This document shows, piece by piece, positions 35,101-42,368 of a stretch of DNA of 51,209 nucleotides (positions are counted from its first letter, which is position 1; every line of letters begins with the position of its first letter). A program made the translations under genes and the position numbers. The notes below the pieces were generated by a model. That model ran no database searches. It saw nothing but the letters and a program-made list of their open reading frames with translations, and had not been told where the DNA came from. The stretch comes from a bacterium (GTDB lineage: Bacteria > Verrucomicrobiota > Verrucomicrobiia > Limisphaerales > UBA8199), in NCBI GenBank assembly GCA_021784555.1, contig JAJYHY010000008.1, forward strand, positions 1-51,209, written 5' to 3'.

Positions 35101-35622
35101 GATGACGCGGCCTCCCCCTTCTTCATCTCCAATTCAGTGACAAACCGGCCCGGATGGAATCCGCTCCTCAAAACGGTCTCGGCCCTCTACCGGCTGACCT
35201 CGGCCTTGGGTGGAGACAGCCCGGAGCAGGTTGCTGTAAGCCTGCTGCCCATGGATGACCTGCACCGCGAGCAAGACGCCTGGCGCGGCGCACTCAGGCG
35301 GGTCGAACTCAATTCTGGGCCGCGTATCGACAGCAACAACCCGGACGCGCCACTGGGAACAGTCCGGCTCGATTCACCGATCACCTTGGAACTGAGCGAT
35401 CAGCTCGAGCCGCCCGTCAATAAGACACAGTTGACCACCGGGCCCTGGGGGCCGCTCTGGCTGGTCCTGCGGATGAACGCCCGGCAGGACCCGAAGGACC
35501 CGCTGGCCTGGCTGGTCGATTGGCCGGTGACCGACCCCAGGTTCAAAGGACAGGTGCGGCTCAGGCTCCGTTTTGAGCGGCCATTGCCGGACCCCAATAA
35601 CTGGGCCACGCTCGACTTCTAG
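32182..35622 (+). CDS. tssM: Type VI secretion system membrane subunit TssM (IcmF family)
   Basis: 1146 residues. Two membrane helices at about 18-60 (GLAAVLGAGYLLGKGMW, VILALLLVLLLGGYFLWVWW) precede a cytoplasmic NTPase domain with Walker A GEPGSGKT (about 124-131) and Walker B LLDTAGRL. A third helix, VALYLCGFAALAVFGVVAWF, is at about 438-457. The following about 680 residues are the periplasmic helical and C-terminal beta part. Many TssM lack an intact NTPase site, but this one is intact. It forms the inner-membrane core of the secretion complex with TssL. The partner lipoprotein TssJ is not seen nearby. Confidence 0.93.
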   Translation: MIMEPTSKMSPGSKLGASGGGLAAVLGAGYLLGKGMWIFAVILALLLVLLLGGYFLWVWWRHKRQSARMSGELRQQSAASPRGISDPGQRARLDDLRKKFEEGVQAYRSRGKDLYSLPWYVIVGEPGSGKTEAVRHSNVGFPPGMQDEFQGVGGTINMNWWFTNHAVLLDTAGRLMFEEVKPGETSEWREFLALLKKYRPNCPINGLLLVISSDSLIRDSADEIQRKAGKIAQQLDVIQRTLDVRFPVFIAVSKCDKILGFREFFDGLTDPQLQHQMMGWANPDPLDAPFRADLVEQHIEMVAQRLRRRRLALLRDPVPESDEPGARRADEVDTLYALPHSLGAIVPRLRRYLETIFIAGEWSAKPLFLRGIYLSSSMREGSALDQDLAEAMGVPVDDLADFRVWERDRSYFLRDLFLEKIFRERGLVTRATNTGSMLRKRKVALYLCGFAALAVFGVVAWFSTQSLKKDVATQSQAWQQVAHQGWWDDQVWKQSLIPRRNNLTYIYALNTAPIGGGLRLPAFEAHLREVATNNLRAGWLQRFFAPGLAAEYNARSRTDQRIAFETAVVKPLVQAARQRLEEPSGPGPAQGLRGQGEVLATLIGLEANILTRGSGTNTGVIDQAGVRAFASPLLSYLAGPTAALDTNLVSVWAWTYSHNDAARGSWPPNWLSDTNALFLGLANLVQSATNGIAAQTGSWNQIAELETLLAGLEARETNLLRAVKSGEAAGITSAYEALLAARRRLDQWLEAPKQAGSPLFAGQLSLTNAVAVFRRTVSAGGMGALERVRAANEQALAQTKGDLLFKELQKRLHLVQTTLDSQLAQFASPAQLEQFQRLESTMLAKLGGRPAYAFRCDAYQADYALLQQPGSNGPWQPGLEGQPLQQFLANDLAPLRAAETNYAGGFEEGFRTISEGLLDRAEQARENSYFDQYLQGARAYLRANVGFPLVEEATNTMAFADFDGVNTKLKLIHDDAASPFFISNSVTNRPGWNPLLKTVSALYRLTSALGGDSPEQVAVSLLPMDDLHREQDAWRGALRRVELNSGPRIDSNNPDAPLGTVRLDSPITLELSDQLEPPVNKTQLTTGPWGPLWLVLRMNARQDPKDPLAWLVDWPVTDPRFKGQVRLRLRFERPLPDPNNWATLDF

Positions 35623-35641
35623 GCGCCACGCACCGGTGAGC

Positions 35642-36682
35642 ATGAGCGATTTTTTCAGAGTTTTCCTGCGCGAAGACGCCCGCAAACTTGGTCTCGGCGC
35701 CGAGAGCGGCTTGTTTCTGGGCGCCTTTGGCAAGCATCCGGGCTGGGATGACCATATCGAGGAAGACGAGCGGACGCCCGATTTGGGCCTGCGCACCGAG
35801 AGCCTGGTCCGCGCCAAGGCCCTGCTCTATGTGCAGGGCATCGGAAACAACATCAACACCGGGGCCTGGGAGAAATTGGACGGAGCGCGGCGGCTGCAGG
35901 GCTTCAATCACTTCTTTCTGTGGCAGGCGAATGAGCAGTTCATTCTCGGCCGGCTTTGGTCTTCGAGCGACGGCAAGGGCCGAACACGCTACCCGATGGT
36001 CGTGGCGGCCCATGCCCTGCGCGTTCCTCTGTCCTGGGCGCTCGAATTCGTTGTCCAGCGCCTGGAACGTCTCCACGAGCAATGCGCCTCAACCCGCAAC
36101 AGTGTCGAGGTGGTCGCCCACCTTGACCAGGCGCGCCGCGAACTGCGCCATGACCTCGCGGCGAGCCGGCAGTCCGGCCCGCCGCTCGATTTGCTGGCCC
36201 GATTCGCCCGGGACCCGCAATTCGGTCCGGGCCAGGAGGGACTGCTCCGCGTCCTCTACCAGGTCCAGCAACAGTGCGCCGCCTTTGCGCCGGGCCGCTT
36301 CAATCCTCGACAGGACACCGGCCACCTCCGCTCGCAAGACCTGCGCGTGCCCGCCGCCGGAAGCAATGCCAAGGAAGTTTTCATCACCTGGACCCGCCTG
36401 CTCCGCACCCAAGTCGATGCGGCGACTCCGTTGCTGCTGCTTTGGCCGCTGGGCGAGCCGTGGCTGGACCTCGTCCTGGGCGAACCGGCGCCCGAGCAGT
36501 TGTTTTGCCTGTGCGCCACCACCGCCCAACTCCCGTGCGTGAGCAAAATTCCGTTTAACCTCGACGAGGCCTTTCGCTCCAAGGCCCAGGCAACGCTCCA
36601 GGCGCTCGCCCAGGGCAAGCCGCCCGACTCGCCCAATTCAACCCTCACGCGGTTTCTTGGTTCTCTCTTCAAGACCCGTTAG
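35642..36682 (+). CDS. tagF: Type VI secretion-associated protein TagF
   Basis: 346 residues from the ATG at 35642, preceded by GGTGAG. The TagF opening is LFLGAFGKHPGWDDHIEEDE (family FGKhPg.gDF). Later segments NHFFLWQANEQFILGRLWSS and RTRYPMVVAAHALRVPL match the TagF alpha/beta fold. TagF proteins dampen type VI assembly by acting with the FHA protein, sometimes fused to a PppA-type phosphatase; no phosphatase domain is fused here. The C-terminal half (about 150-346) is longer than in the common 150-200-residue TagF. It is the last recognisable gene of the block. Confidence 0.8.
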   Translation: MSDFFRVFLREDARKLGLGAESGLFLGAFGKHPGWDDHIEEDERTPDLGLRTESLVRAKALLYVQGIGNNINTGAWEKLDGARRLQGFNHFFLWQANEQFILGRLWSSSDGKGRTRYPMVVAAHALRVPLSWALEFVVQRLERLHEQCASTRNSVEVVAHLDQARRELRHDLAASRQSGPPLDLLARFARDPQFGPGQEGLLRVLYQVQQQCAAFAPGRFNPRQDTGHLRSQDLRVPAAGSNAKEVFITWTRLLRTQVDAATPLLLLWPLGEPWLDLVLGEPAPEQLFCLCATTAQLPCVSKIPFNLDEAFRSKAQATLQALAQGKPPDSPNSTLTRFLGSLFKTR

Positions 36683-36748
36683 GCCAGCCCAAATCAGCGA
36701 CTCACGATCCGTTGTGCCCGGCAGTGTCGTGGAGCAGTACATCCAGAC

Positions 36749-37270
36749 CTAGCCAAAGCCCAGGTGGCCACGGTCCGCCAAGAGATCGCCGTGTATCGGC
36801 GCTACAAAAAACTCACCGCCCAGTTCGACCGGTCTGTCGCCCGAATGACGTTCGATGGCCAGAAGCGCGTCCGAGGCCGCGGCGGCTCCATGTTGCCGGG
36901 TATCCCCAGAGAGGATGAGCCGCGCGTTGCGAGCGCGAACAAGCCGAAGCAGAGCGAGCATTTGCCACCCGCCAATTTGGCCCGCCTCGTCCACGACAAC
37001 CACCGCCTTCTGGGCCAGTTCACGTTTCAGGAGGAAGCTGCTGAACGTGATGGGCATCGGGAAGCCAACCTGCTCCATCTCGACCACTTGCTGCCGTTGC
37101 GGGGCGAGCACGACCACCTCCTGACCTCCCGTCCGAACCTCCTCGGCCAACTCGCGCAGGACGAAGCTCTTGCCGGTGCCTGCTCCGCCGCGAAACAGCG
37201 CGACGGCGTTAATCGAACTGAGCAAGCCCTGCAGCCCCTGGCGCTGCTCCTGCGCCACAGTGCAGCCAAA
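36749..37270 (-). pseudogene. MobF-type (TrwC/TraI) conjugative relaxase, helicase fragment
   Basis: The minus strand reads CTVAQEQRQGLQGLLSSINA, then Walker A FRGGAGTGKSFVLREL, then VVVLAPQRQQV, the Walker B segment KAVVVVDEAGQIGGWQMLAL, ARLILSGDTRQHGAA and ALLAIERHSGDRPVEL. This order is that of the RecD-like helicase half of MobF relaxases. The relaxase head and the rest of the helicase are missing, and the frame runs on without further homology after about 36830. On the plus strand, about 36740-36830 encodes VATVRQEIAVYRRYKKLTAQ, similar to the DUF6788-type proteins that accompany transposases. Confidence 0.6.
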
Positions 37271-37618
37271 AGCGCCGCCGATTCGACCGCCGAATCTGCG
37301 CCGGCCCCAAGTTGGAAACTTCGAACCGTCGAGGGCAAGATGCTCCAGTCCTTGGATTTCAAAGGCAAGGTGGTCGTTCTGGACTTTTGGGCGACGTGGT
37401 GCCCGCCCTGCCGTGCGGAAATTCCCGGCCTTATCGCCTTGCAAAAACAATACGGCGGGAAAGAATTGGCCGTGATCGGTGTTTCCGTGGATCAGGATGG
37501 CGCGGCGGTCGCCCGCCAAGACCTTGCTGCCCGCAGCGCTGGAGGCCAAATCCAGTGGCCTGCGCGATGGAATAATTTCGCTCCCTCAAGCCTCATATCG
37601 AAAGCAGACGTGAAATGA
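37265..37618 (+). pseudogene. TlpA-like thioredoxin-fold protein fragment
   Basis: The plus strand reads SWKLRTVEGKMLQSLDFKGK, then VVVLDFWATWCPPCRAEIPG with the redox WCPPC site, and ELAVIGVSVDQDG. After this the family sequence is lost and the frame ends in an unrelated tail at TGA 37616-37618. The frame continues upstream only as the antisense of the relaxase fragment, so the start is missing too. Intact TlpA/ResA proteins are periplasmic disulfide reductases. This one is a remnant overlapping the next gene by 4 bases. Confidence 0.6.
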
Positions 37619-37863
37619 ATAACCAGGAAGCCAAGCTGATTCTGCAAGCCTGCCGCCCCGGCGGTCAGGATGCCTCCGACCCGATGTTCGCCGAGGCGCT
37701 GGAACAGGTTCGGGGCGATCCCGAATTGCAACAGTGGTTTGCCGACCAATGCGCCTACGACGCGCGCATAGGAAGCAAATTGAAGGAGGCCATTCCCATT
37801 CCGCCGGACTTGAAAGCCAGCCTTCTGGCACAAAGGTTATTGACTGGCACGGGCAAAGGGTGA
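37615..37863 (+). CDS. Small protein resembling the N-terminal segment of ECF-linked anti-sigma-type proteins
   Basis: 82 residues. NNQEAKLILQACRPGGQDAS, then DPMFAEALEQVRGDPELQQWF, matches the N-terminal helices of Verrucomicrobia proteins usually paired with ECF sigma factors and followed by a membrane helix. Here the protein stops after PPDLKASLLAQRLLTG, before any membrane helix, so it is probably truncated or acts as a soluble form. No sigma gene is next to it; it lies between the thioredoxin relic and arsM. Confidence 0.5.
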   Translation: MNNQEAKLILQACRPGGQDASDPMFAEALEQVRGDPELQQWFADQCAYDARIGSKLKEAIPIPPDLKASLLAQRLLTGTGKG

Positions 37864-37900
37864 CGACACAACCTGAACCAGCCATGAATACCTCAACTGA

Positions 37901-38635
37901 AACAACGCCTCCTCGTTCGTTGCCGCCGACGAATTGGCCGAGGAACTACGGCTCCGGCATCCGCTCATCGTCAGCGATTCAATGGACGTGGTCATTTCCA
38001 ATTGCGTGCTGAATCTCGTGGAACCGAAATCCAAGCGGCGGTTGTTTGAGGAAATTTTCCGCGTGCTCAGGAACGGCGGCCGCGCTGTCATTTCTGACAT
38101 CGTGTCGGACGAGGCAGTGCCAACGGAATTGCAAAACGACCCGGAACTGTGGAGCGGCTGCATTTCCGGCGCGCTCACCGAAGAAGGATTTTTGAAGGCA
38201 TTTTCCGACGCCGGCGTTTATGGCATCCAAATCTTGAAGCGCGACGAAAAGCCCTGGCGCACGGTCCAAGGCATTGAGTTTCGCTCTGTGACCGTCCAGG
38301 CATTCAAAGGCAAACAGGGGCCGTGTTTCGAGCGCAACCAAGCGGTGATTTATCTCGGCCCATTCAAGGAAGTGTTGGATGACGACGGCCATCGGTTGGA
38401 GCGCGGCAAACGCTACGCGGTCTGCGACAAGACATTCCAGCTTTATCGCAAAGAACCTTACAAGAATTTCTTCGCCTTGGTTGAGCCGCTTGAAGACATC
38501 CCGCTGGGCGAGGCAAAGCCTTTTACTTGCGGCGCGGTTCGGATTCGTCATCCAAAGGAAACCAAAGGCCAAGATTACAACATCACGACCGAAGGCGGCC
38601 AGTGCTGCGACGGCGGGAATGGAGGATGTTGCTGA
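37901..38635 (+). pseudogene. arsM: Arsenite S-adenosylmethionine methyltransferase, N-terminally truncated
   Basis: The frame is open from 37901 (stop TGA at 37898) and the family match begins at about 37975 with SMDVVISNCVLNLVEPKSKR. Then come FRVLRNGGRAVISDIVSDEA, LWSGCISGALTEEGFL, GPCFERNQAVIYLGPFK and DDDGHRLERGKRYAVCDKTF, ending in QCCDGGNGGCC. The arsenite-binding Cys of WSGC and GPC are kept. The N-terminal SAM-binding motif I and the first Cys of the family are missing, and no good start exists (TTG 37934, ATG 37982). A separate start MNTSTETTPPRSLPP at 37884 lies in another frame. Methylation activity is therefore doubtful. The stop overlaps the next start (TGATG). Confidence 0.78.
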
Positions 38636-39750
38636 TGCTCACCCTGTTACTTTTCGCGGCGGCTTGTTTTGTGGGGTATGCCAACGGCGCAAACGACAAT
38701 TTCAAAGGCGTTGCCAGCCTGTTTGGCAGCCGGACGTGCAACTATCGCGCGGCCATTTCGTGGGCCACCGTCACCACATTTGCAGGCAGCATCGCGGCGT
38801 TGTTCGTTTCGCAGGCCTTACTCAAGAAATTTTCCGGTCACGGCCTCGTGCCCGATGCGCTGACGGGTTCGCCCGAATTCATCCTGGCGGTCGCCTTGGG
38901 CGCGGGAGGGACGGTAATTTTGGCCGCGCTCCTGGGATTTCCAATTTCCACCACGCACGGACTAATGGGTGCGTTGATTGGCGCGGGACTGGTTGCCGCC
39001 GGAAACCAGGTGAACTTAACCGTGCTGGGACATGCCTTTCTGCTGCCCCTGCTGGCCAGTCCATTGCTGGCTATGGTTCTGGGCGCGGCGCTTTATCTGG
39101 CATTCCGCTTTGCGCGGCTGCGTTTGGGTGTCACCAAGGAAATGTGCGTCTGCGCAGGCGTTGAACAACAAATCATTCCGCTGCCGCAGCCCAACGGCGT
39201 GTTTGCTGCGCAGTCACTGCCGGCGTTTTCCGTCACCGTGGACAACCCGTCAATCTGCACGCAACGTTATACGGGCGCGGTCATGGGCGTCAACGCGGGA
39301 AAGTTGTTGGACGGTCTGCATTTTCTGAGCGCGGGCGCGGCCTGTTTCGCTCGTGCTCTGAACGACACGCCCAAAATGGTCGCGCTGCTTCTGGTGGCCG
39401 GGGCGCTCGACATCAAATGGGGCTTTGTGGCAGTGGCGGCGGCCATTGCCGTTGGCGGTCTGCTCAACGCCAGACGAGTCGCCGAAACCATGAGCCACAA
39501 AATCACCGGCATGAATCCCGGCCAGGGGTTCGCCGCCAATCTCTCAACTGCGTTGCTCGTGACGACGGCCAGTTTCAACGGGCTGCCGGTCAGCACCACT
39601 CACGTGAGCGTCGGCTCTTTGCTGGGCATGGGCATCGTCACCGGTCAGGCAAAATGGAGGCCGGTGCTGGGAGTGGTGGCATCGTGGGTTATCACGCTTC
39701 CCTGCGCAGCGCTCCTGGCGGCTATGACCTATTGGGTGATGCGGGCTTGA
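38635..39750 (+). CDS. Inorganic phosphate transporter (Pit family)
   Basis: 371 residues from the ATG at 38635, overlapping the arsM stop. About ten membrane segments. The family repeat occurs twice: VGYANGANDNFKGVASLFGS at the N-terminus and ARALNDTPKMVALLL in the middle, with GFPISTTHGLMGALIG and GLPVSTTHVSVGSLLG as the other repeated pair. Pit proteins carry metal-phosphate complexes with protons or sodium, and arsenate is a typical competitor. Placement inside the arsenosugar cluster suggests uptake of phosphate or arsenate, or export of arsenic compounds; the direction is inference. Confidence 0.9.
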   Translation: MLTLLLFAAACFVGYANGANDNFKGVASLFGSRTCNYRAAISWATVTTFAGSIAALFVSQALLKKFSGHGLVPDALTGSPEFILAVALGAGGTVILAALLGFPISTTHGLMGALIGAGLVAAGNQVNLTVLGHAFLLPLLASPLLAMVLGAALYLAFRFARLRLGVTKEMCVCAGVEQQIIPLPQPNGVFAAQSLPAFSVTVDNPSICTQRYTGAVMGVNAGKLLDGLHFLSAGAACFARALNDTPKMVALLLVAGALDIKWGFVAVAAAIAVGGLLNARRVAETMSHKITGMNPGQGFAANLSTALLVTTASFNGLPVSTTHVSVGSLLGMGIVTGQAKWRPVLGVVASWVITLPCAALLAAMTYWVMRA

Positions 39751-39827
39751 AGTGATATGAATCAAATACAGCTTTGAATCGCCGCGGCGGTTACGAACCG
39801 CGACCGGGCAATGAACCCTGCGCCCAA

Positions 39828-41219
39828 ATGAAAGCTCACCTCATCCTGATGCTGAAGTATCCGCTGCCAGGCGCGGTGAAGACGCGCCTGATCCCGGCGC
39901 TGGGCCAGCAAAGGGCTTGTGAGTTGTATCGCTCTCTGGCTCACCACACCTTGCGCGAGGCGCGCCAATTTGCGGCCAATGAATCGGCTGAGCTCGTGGC
40001 GCGGGTGGCCAACGCGCCCAATGAGGACGCTGTTCGCCAATGGCTCGGCGAGGGAGTTTGCTTCCAACACCAAGGCGAAGGCCATCTCGGCCGAAGAATG
40101 GAACGTGCCGTGCAAGCCGCCTTTGCCGAAGGGGCAACGTCCGTCATGGTCATTGGGGCGGACTGCCCGCGACTGACTTCGGCGCTTATGGAATCGGCGG
40201 CCCGAGAGTTGGATAGAAAGGACATCGTTCTCGGCCCGGCGGCCGACGGCGGCTATTACCTCATCGGGTTGCGGCGTTTTCTACCCGAACTGTTCGGCGA
40301 CATTTCCTGGGGAAGCGAGGCGGTGTTAGAGCAAACGCTGGCCGCGGCCAAAAAGGCCCGCGTTCAATGGGGCCTGCTGGAAACACTTCCCGACCTCGAC
40401 CTGCCGGAGGATTTGCACTTGTGGGCGCAATCCCAGCCGGCGCGAGATGTCGGCGCGGGCAGGATTTCAATCATCATCCCAACCTTAAACGAGGCGTGTG
40501 ATTTGCCGCGGACCCTCGAAGCCGCACAACACGGACAACCGCACGAAATCATCGTGGTGGATGGAGGCAGCAGGGACGTGACCGTGGATATTGCACGTTC
40601 CAGGGACGCCATCGTTCTGGTCGTCCCGCGCTGCCGGGCCGAGCGACTGAACCGCGGCGTGGCGGTTGCCAGCGGCGAATACCTGTTGTTTCTGCACGCG
40701 GATACCGTCCTGCCCGTCGGCTACACCGGGAACATTCCGGCGCTGCTTGGCAAGCCGGGCGTGGTTGGCGGAGCATTCACGTTTGCCATTGCTGGCGCTT
40801 TTGCCGGGCGGCGGCTCGTGCAACGTGCCACCAATTGGCGGGCGCGCCACTGGCAATTTCCTTACGGCGACCAGGCTCTGTTCCTGCGGCGGGAGATGTT
40901 TGCCCGATTGGGCGGCTTTCCTGAAATGCCCATCATGGAAGACTACGAATTCGTGCGCCGCTTGAGGCGGTTGGGCCGAATCGCCATCGCCACGGATGCC
41001 GCAGTCACGTCGGGCCGCCGCTGGCAACGGCTCGGTTGGATGCGGACCACGCTCGTCAACCGGGCGGTCATTCTGGCCTATCACCTGGGCGTTTCTCCAG
41101 TCCGATTGGCCGGGTGGTATCGAGGTCAAACCGCGCGGCGTTCATCCGATGCCTCCCCCTCGCCAGACGCGCCAATTATTGTTGGAATAAATCAACCTGC
41201 TCGTCGTTCTCACCTTTGA
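39828..41219 (+). CDS. Fusion of TIGR04282-type (DUF2064) and TIGR04283-type arsenosugar glycosyltransferase-like proteins
   Basis: 463 residues from the ATG at 39828; TTG 39774 is a weaker option. Residues about 1-205 form the DUF2064 domain: HLILMLKYPLPGAVKTRLIP, VIGADCPRLTSALME and LGPAADGGYYLIGLRRF (nucleotide-sugar/CofC-like fold). Residues about 218-450 are a GT2 domain: ISIIIPTLNEACDLPRTLEA, IIVVDGGSRDVTVDIA, YLLFLHADTVLP, and FPYGDQALFLRREMF followed by MEDYEFVRRL. In many genomes these are separate adjacent proteins of arsenosugar loci. Here they are joined without a stop by a short linker. arsS starts 1 base after the stop. Confidence 0.88.
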   Translation: MKAHLILMLKYPLPGAVKTRLIPALGQQRACELYRSLAHHTLREARQFAANESAELVARVANAPNEDAVRQWLGEGVCFQHQGEGHLGRRMERAVQAAFAEGATSVMVIGADCPRLTSALMESAARELDRKDIVLGPAADGGYYLIGLRRFLPELFGDISWGSEAVLEQTLAAAKKARVQWGLLETLPDLDLPEDLHLWAQSQPARDVGAGRISIIIPTLNEACDLPRTLEAAQHGQPHEIIVVDGGSRDVTVDIARSRDAIVLVVPRCRAERLNRGVAVASGEYLLFLHADTVLPVGYTGNIPALLGKPGVVGGAFTFAIAGAFAGRRLVQRATNWRARHWQFPYGDQALFLRREMFARLGGFPEMPIMEDYEFVRRLRRLGRIAIATDAAVTSGRRWQRLGWMRTTLVNRAVILAYHLGVSPVRLAGWYRGQTARRSSDASPSPDAPIIVGINQPARRSHL

Positions 41220-41220
41220 A

Positions 41221-42165
41221 ATGAATTTGTTTGAAGACAAACTGGCGGCCAACGGCCTGAGGCTGAAGCGGGCGAAATTGCAGACGCTCCAGATCAATGT
41301 CGGGCCCAAATGCAACCAAACGTGCCGCCATTGCCACGTGGACGCCGCACCGTGGCGAACCGAAATGATGCCCGAACCCGTGGCGCGACGTGTGGGTGAA
41401 TGGATTCGCCGCCATCGTCCGCCCGTGGTGGACATCACGGGCGGCGCGCCGGAATTGAGCGAGCATTTCCGTTACTTCGTCGAAACTGCGCGTGACTGCG
41501 GCTGCCATGTCATTGACCGCAATAATCTCACCATCATTGAGACGGAGGCCTACGGTTGGCTGCCGGAATATCTCGCGGCACATGAGGTGGAGGTCGTGGC
41601 GTCGTTACCGTGCTATCTCGAAGAAAACGTGAACGCGCAACGAGGCGAAGGCGTCTTCGCGAAAAGCGTTTCCGCGTTGAAAAAACTGAACGCCGTCGGT
41701 TATGGCGCGGAGTTGCCCCTGAACCTTGTCTATAATCCGCTCGGCCCGAAACTGCCGCCGTCACAGGCGGAACTGGAAGCCGATTACAAACGAGAACTGC
41801 GTCAACGTTATGGCATCGAATTCACCGGCTTGTTCACGATTACAAACCAGCCCATCGCCCGGTTCGCCCAAGATTTGCGCCAAAACGGCAAATGGGACGA
41901 GTACCTGGAATTGCTGGCCAACAGCTTTAACCCGGCCACGGTGGAGAATCTCATGTGCCGGACGACCTTGAGCGTCGGCTGGCTGGGTGAGATTTACGAT
42001 TGCGATTTCAACCAGATGCTCAAAATGCAGAGGCGCAACGGCAAGCCTTTGTTCCTGTGGGACGTGACGCCGGATGGTCTTGAAAATTGCGAGATTCAAA
42101 CCGGCGTCCACTGTCTGGCCTGCGCCGCCGGTTGCGGCAGCAGTTGCACCGGAGCGTTGCGATAA
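41221..42165 (+). CDS. arsS: Arsenosugar biosynthesis radical SAM protein ArsS
   Basis: 314 residues. The iron-sulfur motif VGPKCNQTCRHCHVDAAP gives CxxxCxxC at Cys31, Cys35 and Cys38. DITGGAPELSEHFRYFVE is the SAM-binding 'GG.P' region. Later segments are VIDRNNLTIIE, SLPCYLEENVNAQRGEGVF, LNLVYNPLGPKLPPSQ and a Cys-rich tail VHCLACAAGCGSSCTGALR. ArsS is reported to add a deoxyadenosyl group to dimethylarsenite, giving the precursor of arsenosugars. It depends on methylated arsenic from ArsM, which is truncated in this locus. It is complete and follows the glycosyltransferase fusion without a gap. Confidence 0.93.
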   Translation: MNLFEDKLAANGLRLKRAKLQTLQINVGPKCNQTCRHCHVDAAPWRTEMMPEPVARRVGEWIRRHRPPVVDITGGAPELSEHFRYFVETARDCGCHVIDRNNLTIIETEAYGWLPEYLAAHEVEVVASLPCYLEENVNAQRGEGVFAKSVSALKKLNAVGYGAELPLNLVYNPLGPKLPPSQAELEADYKRELRQRYGIEFTGLFTITNQPIARFAQDLRQNGKWDEYLELLANSFNPATVENLMCRTTLSVGWLGEIYDCDFNQMLKMQRRNGKPLFLWDVTPDGLENCEIQTGVHCLACAAGCGSSCTGALR

Positions 42166-42190
42166 TCGAGGCATCTCTCTTATCCGAGAC

Positions 42191-42322
42191 ATGAAGATGA
42201 GCCGGGTTTTGCGGGCTGGCGGCCAGTTGTTGATCACCGATTGGTGCGGCGACTTTTTGAAGGATCAACAGGCTAGAAGAACGCTCGCACTTGGATTTTA
42301 CAGCGATCTGGACAAACCATGA
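42191..42322 (+). pseudogene. Class I methyltransferase fragment
   Basis: The frame reads KMSRVLRAGGQLLITDWCGDF, with the 'RVL.pGG.L.itDWC.D' end of a Rossmann methyltransferase, and stops at 42320-42322 after 43 residues. Motif I and the rest are missing. A short ATG frame at 42319 (MNTATQTMPRRFSRA) resembles the abortive start at 37884 (MNTSTETTPPRSLPP). Confidence 0.5.
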
Positions 42323-42368
42323 ACACAGCAACTCAAACGATGCCGCGTCGGTTCTCACGCGCCGTTCA

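Noticed and set aside
36764..37618. Single 284-residue plus-strand protein
   Set aside because: Only the last part (thioredoxin) and the first about 25 residues (transposase-associated) are real; the middle is antisense to the relaxase fragment.
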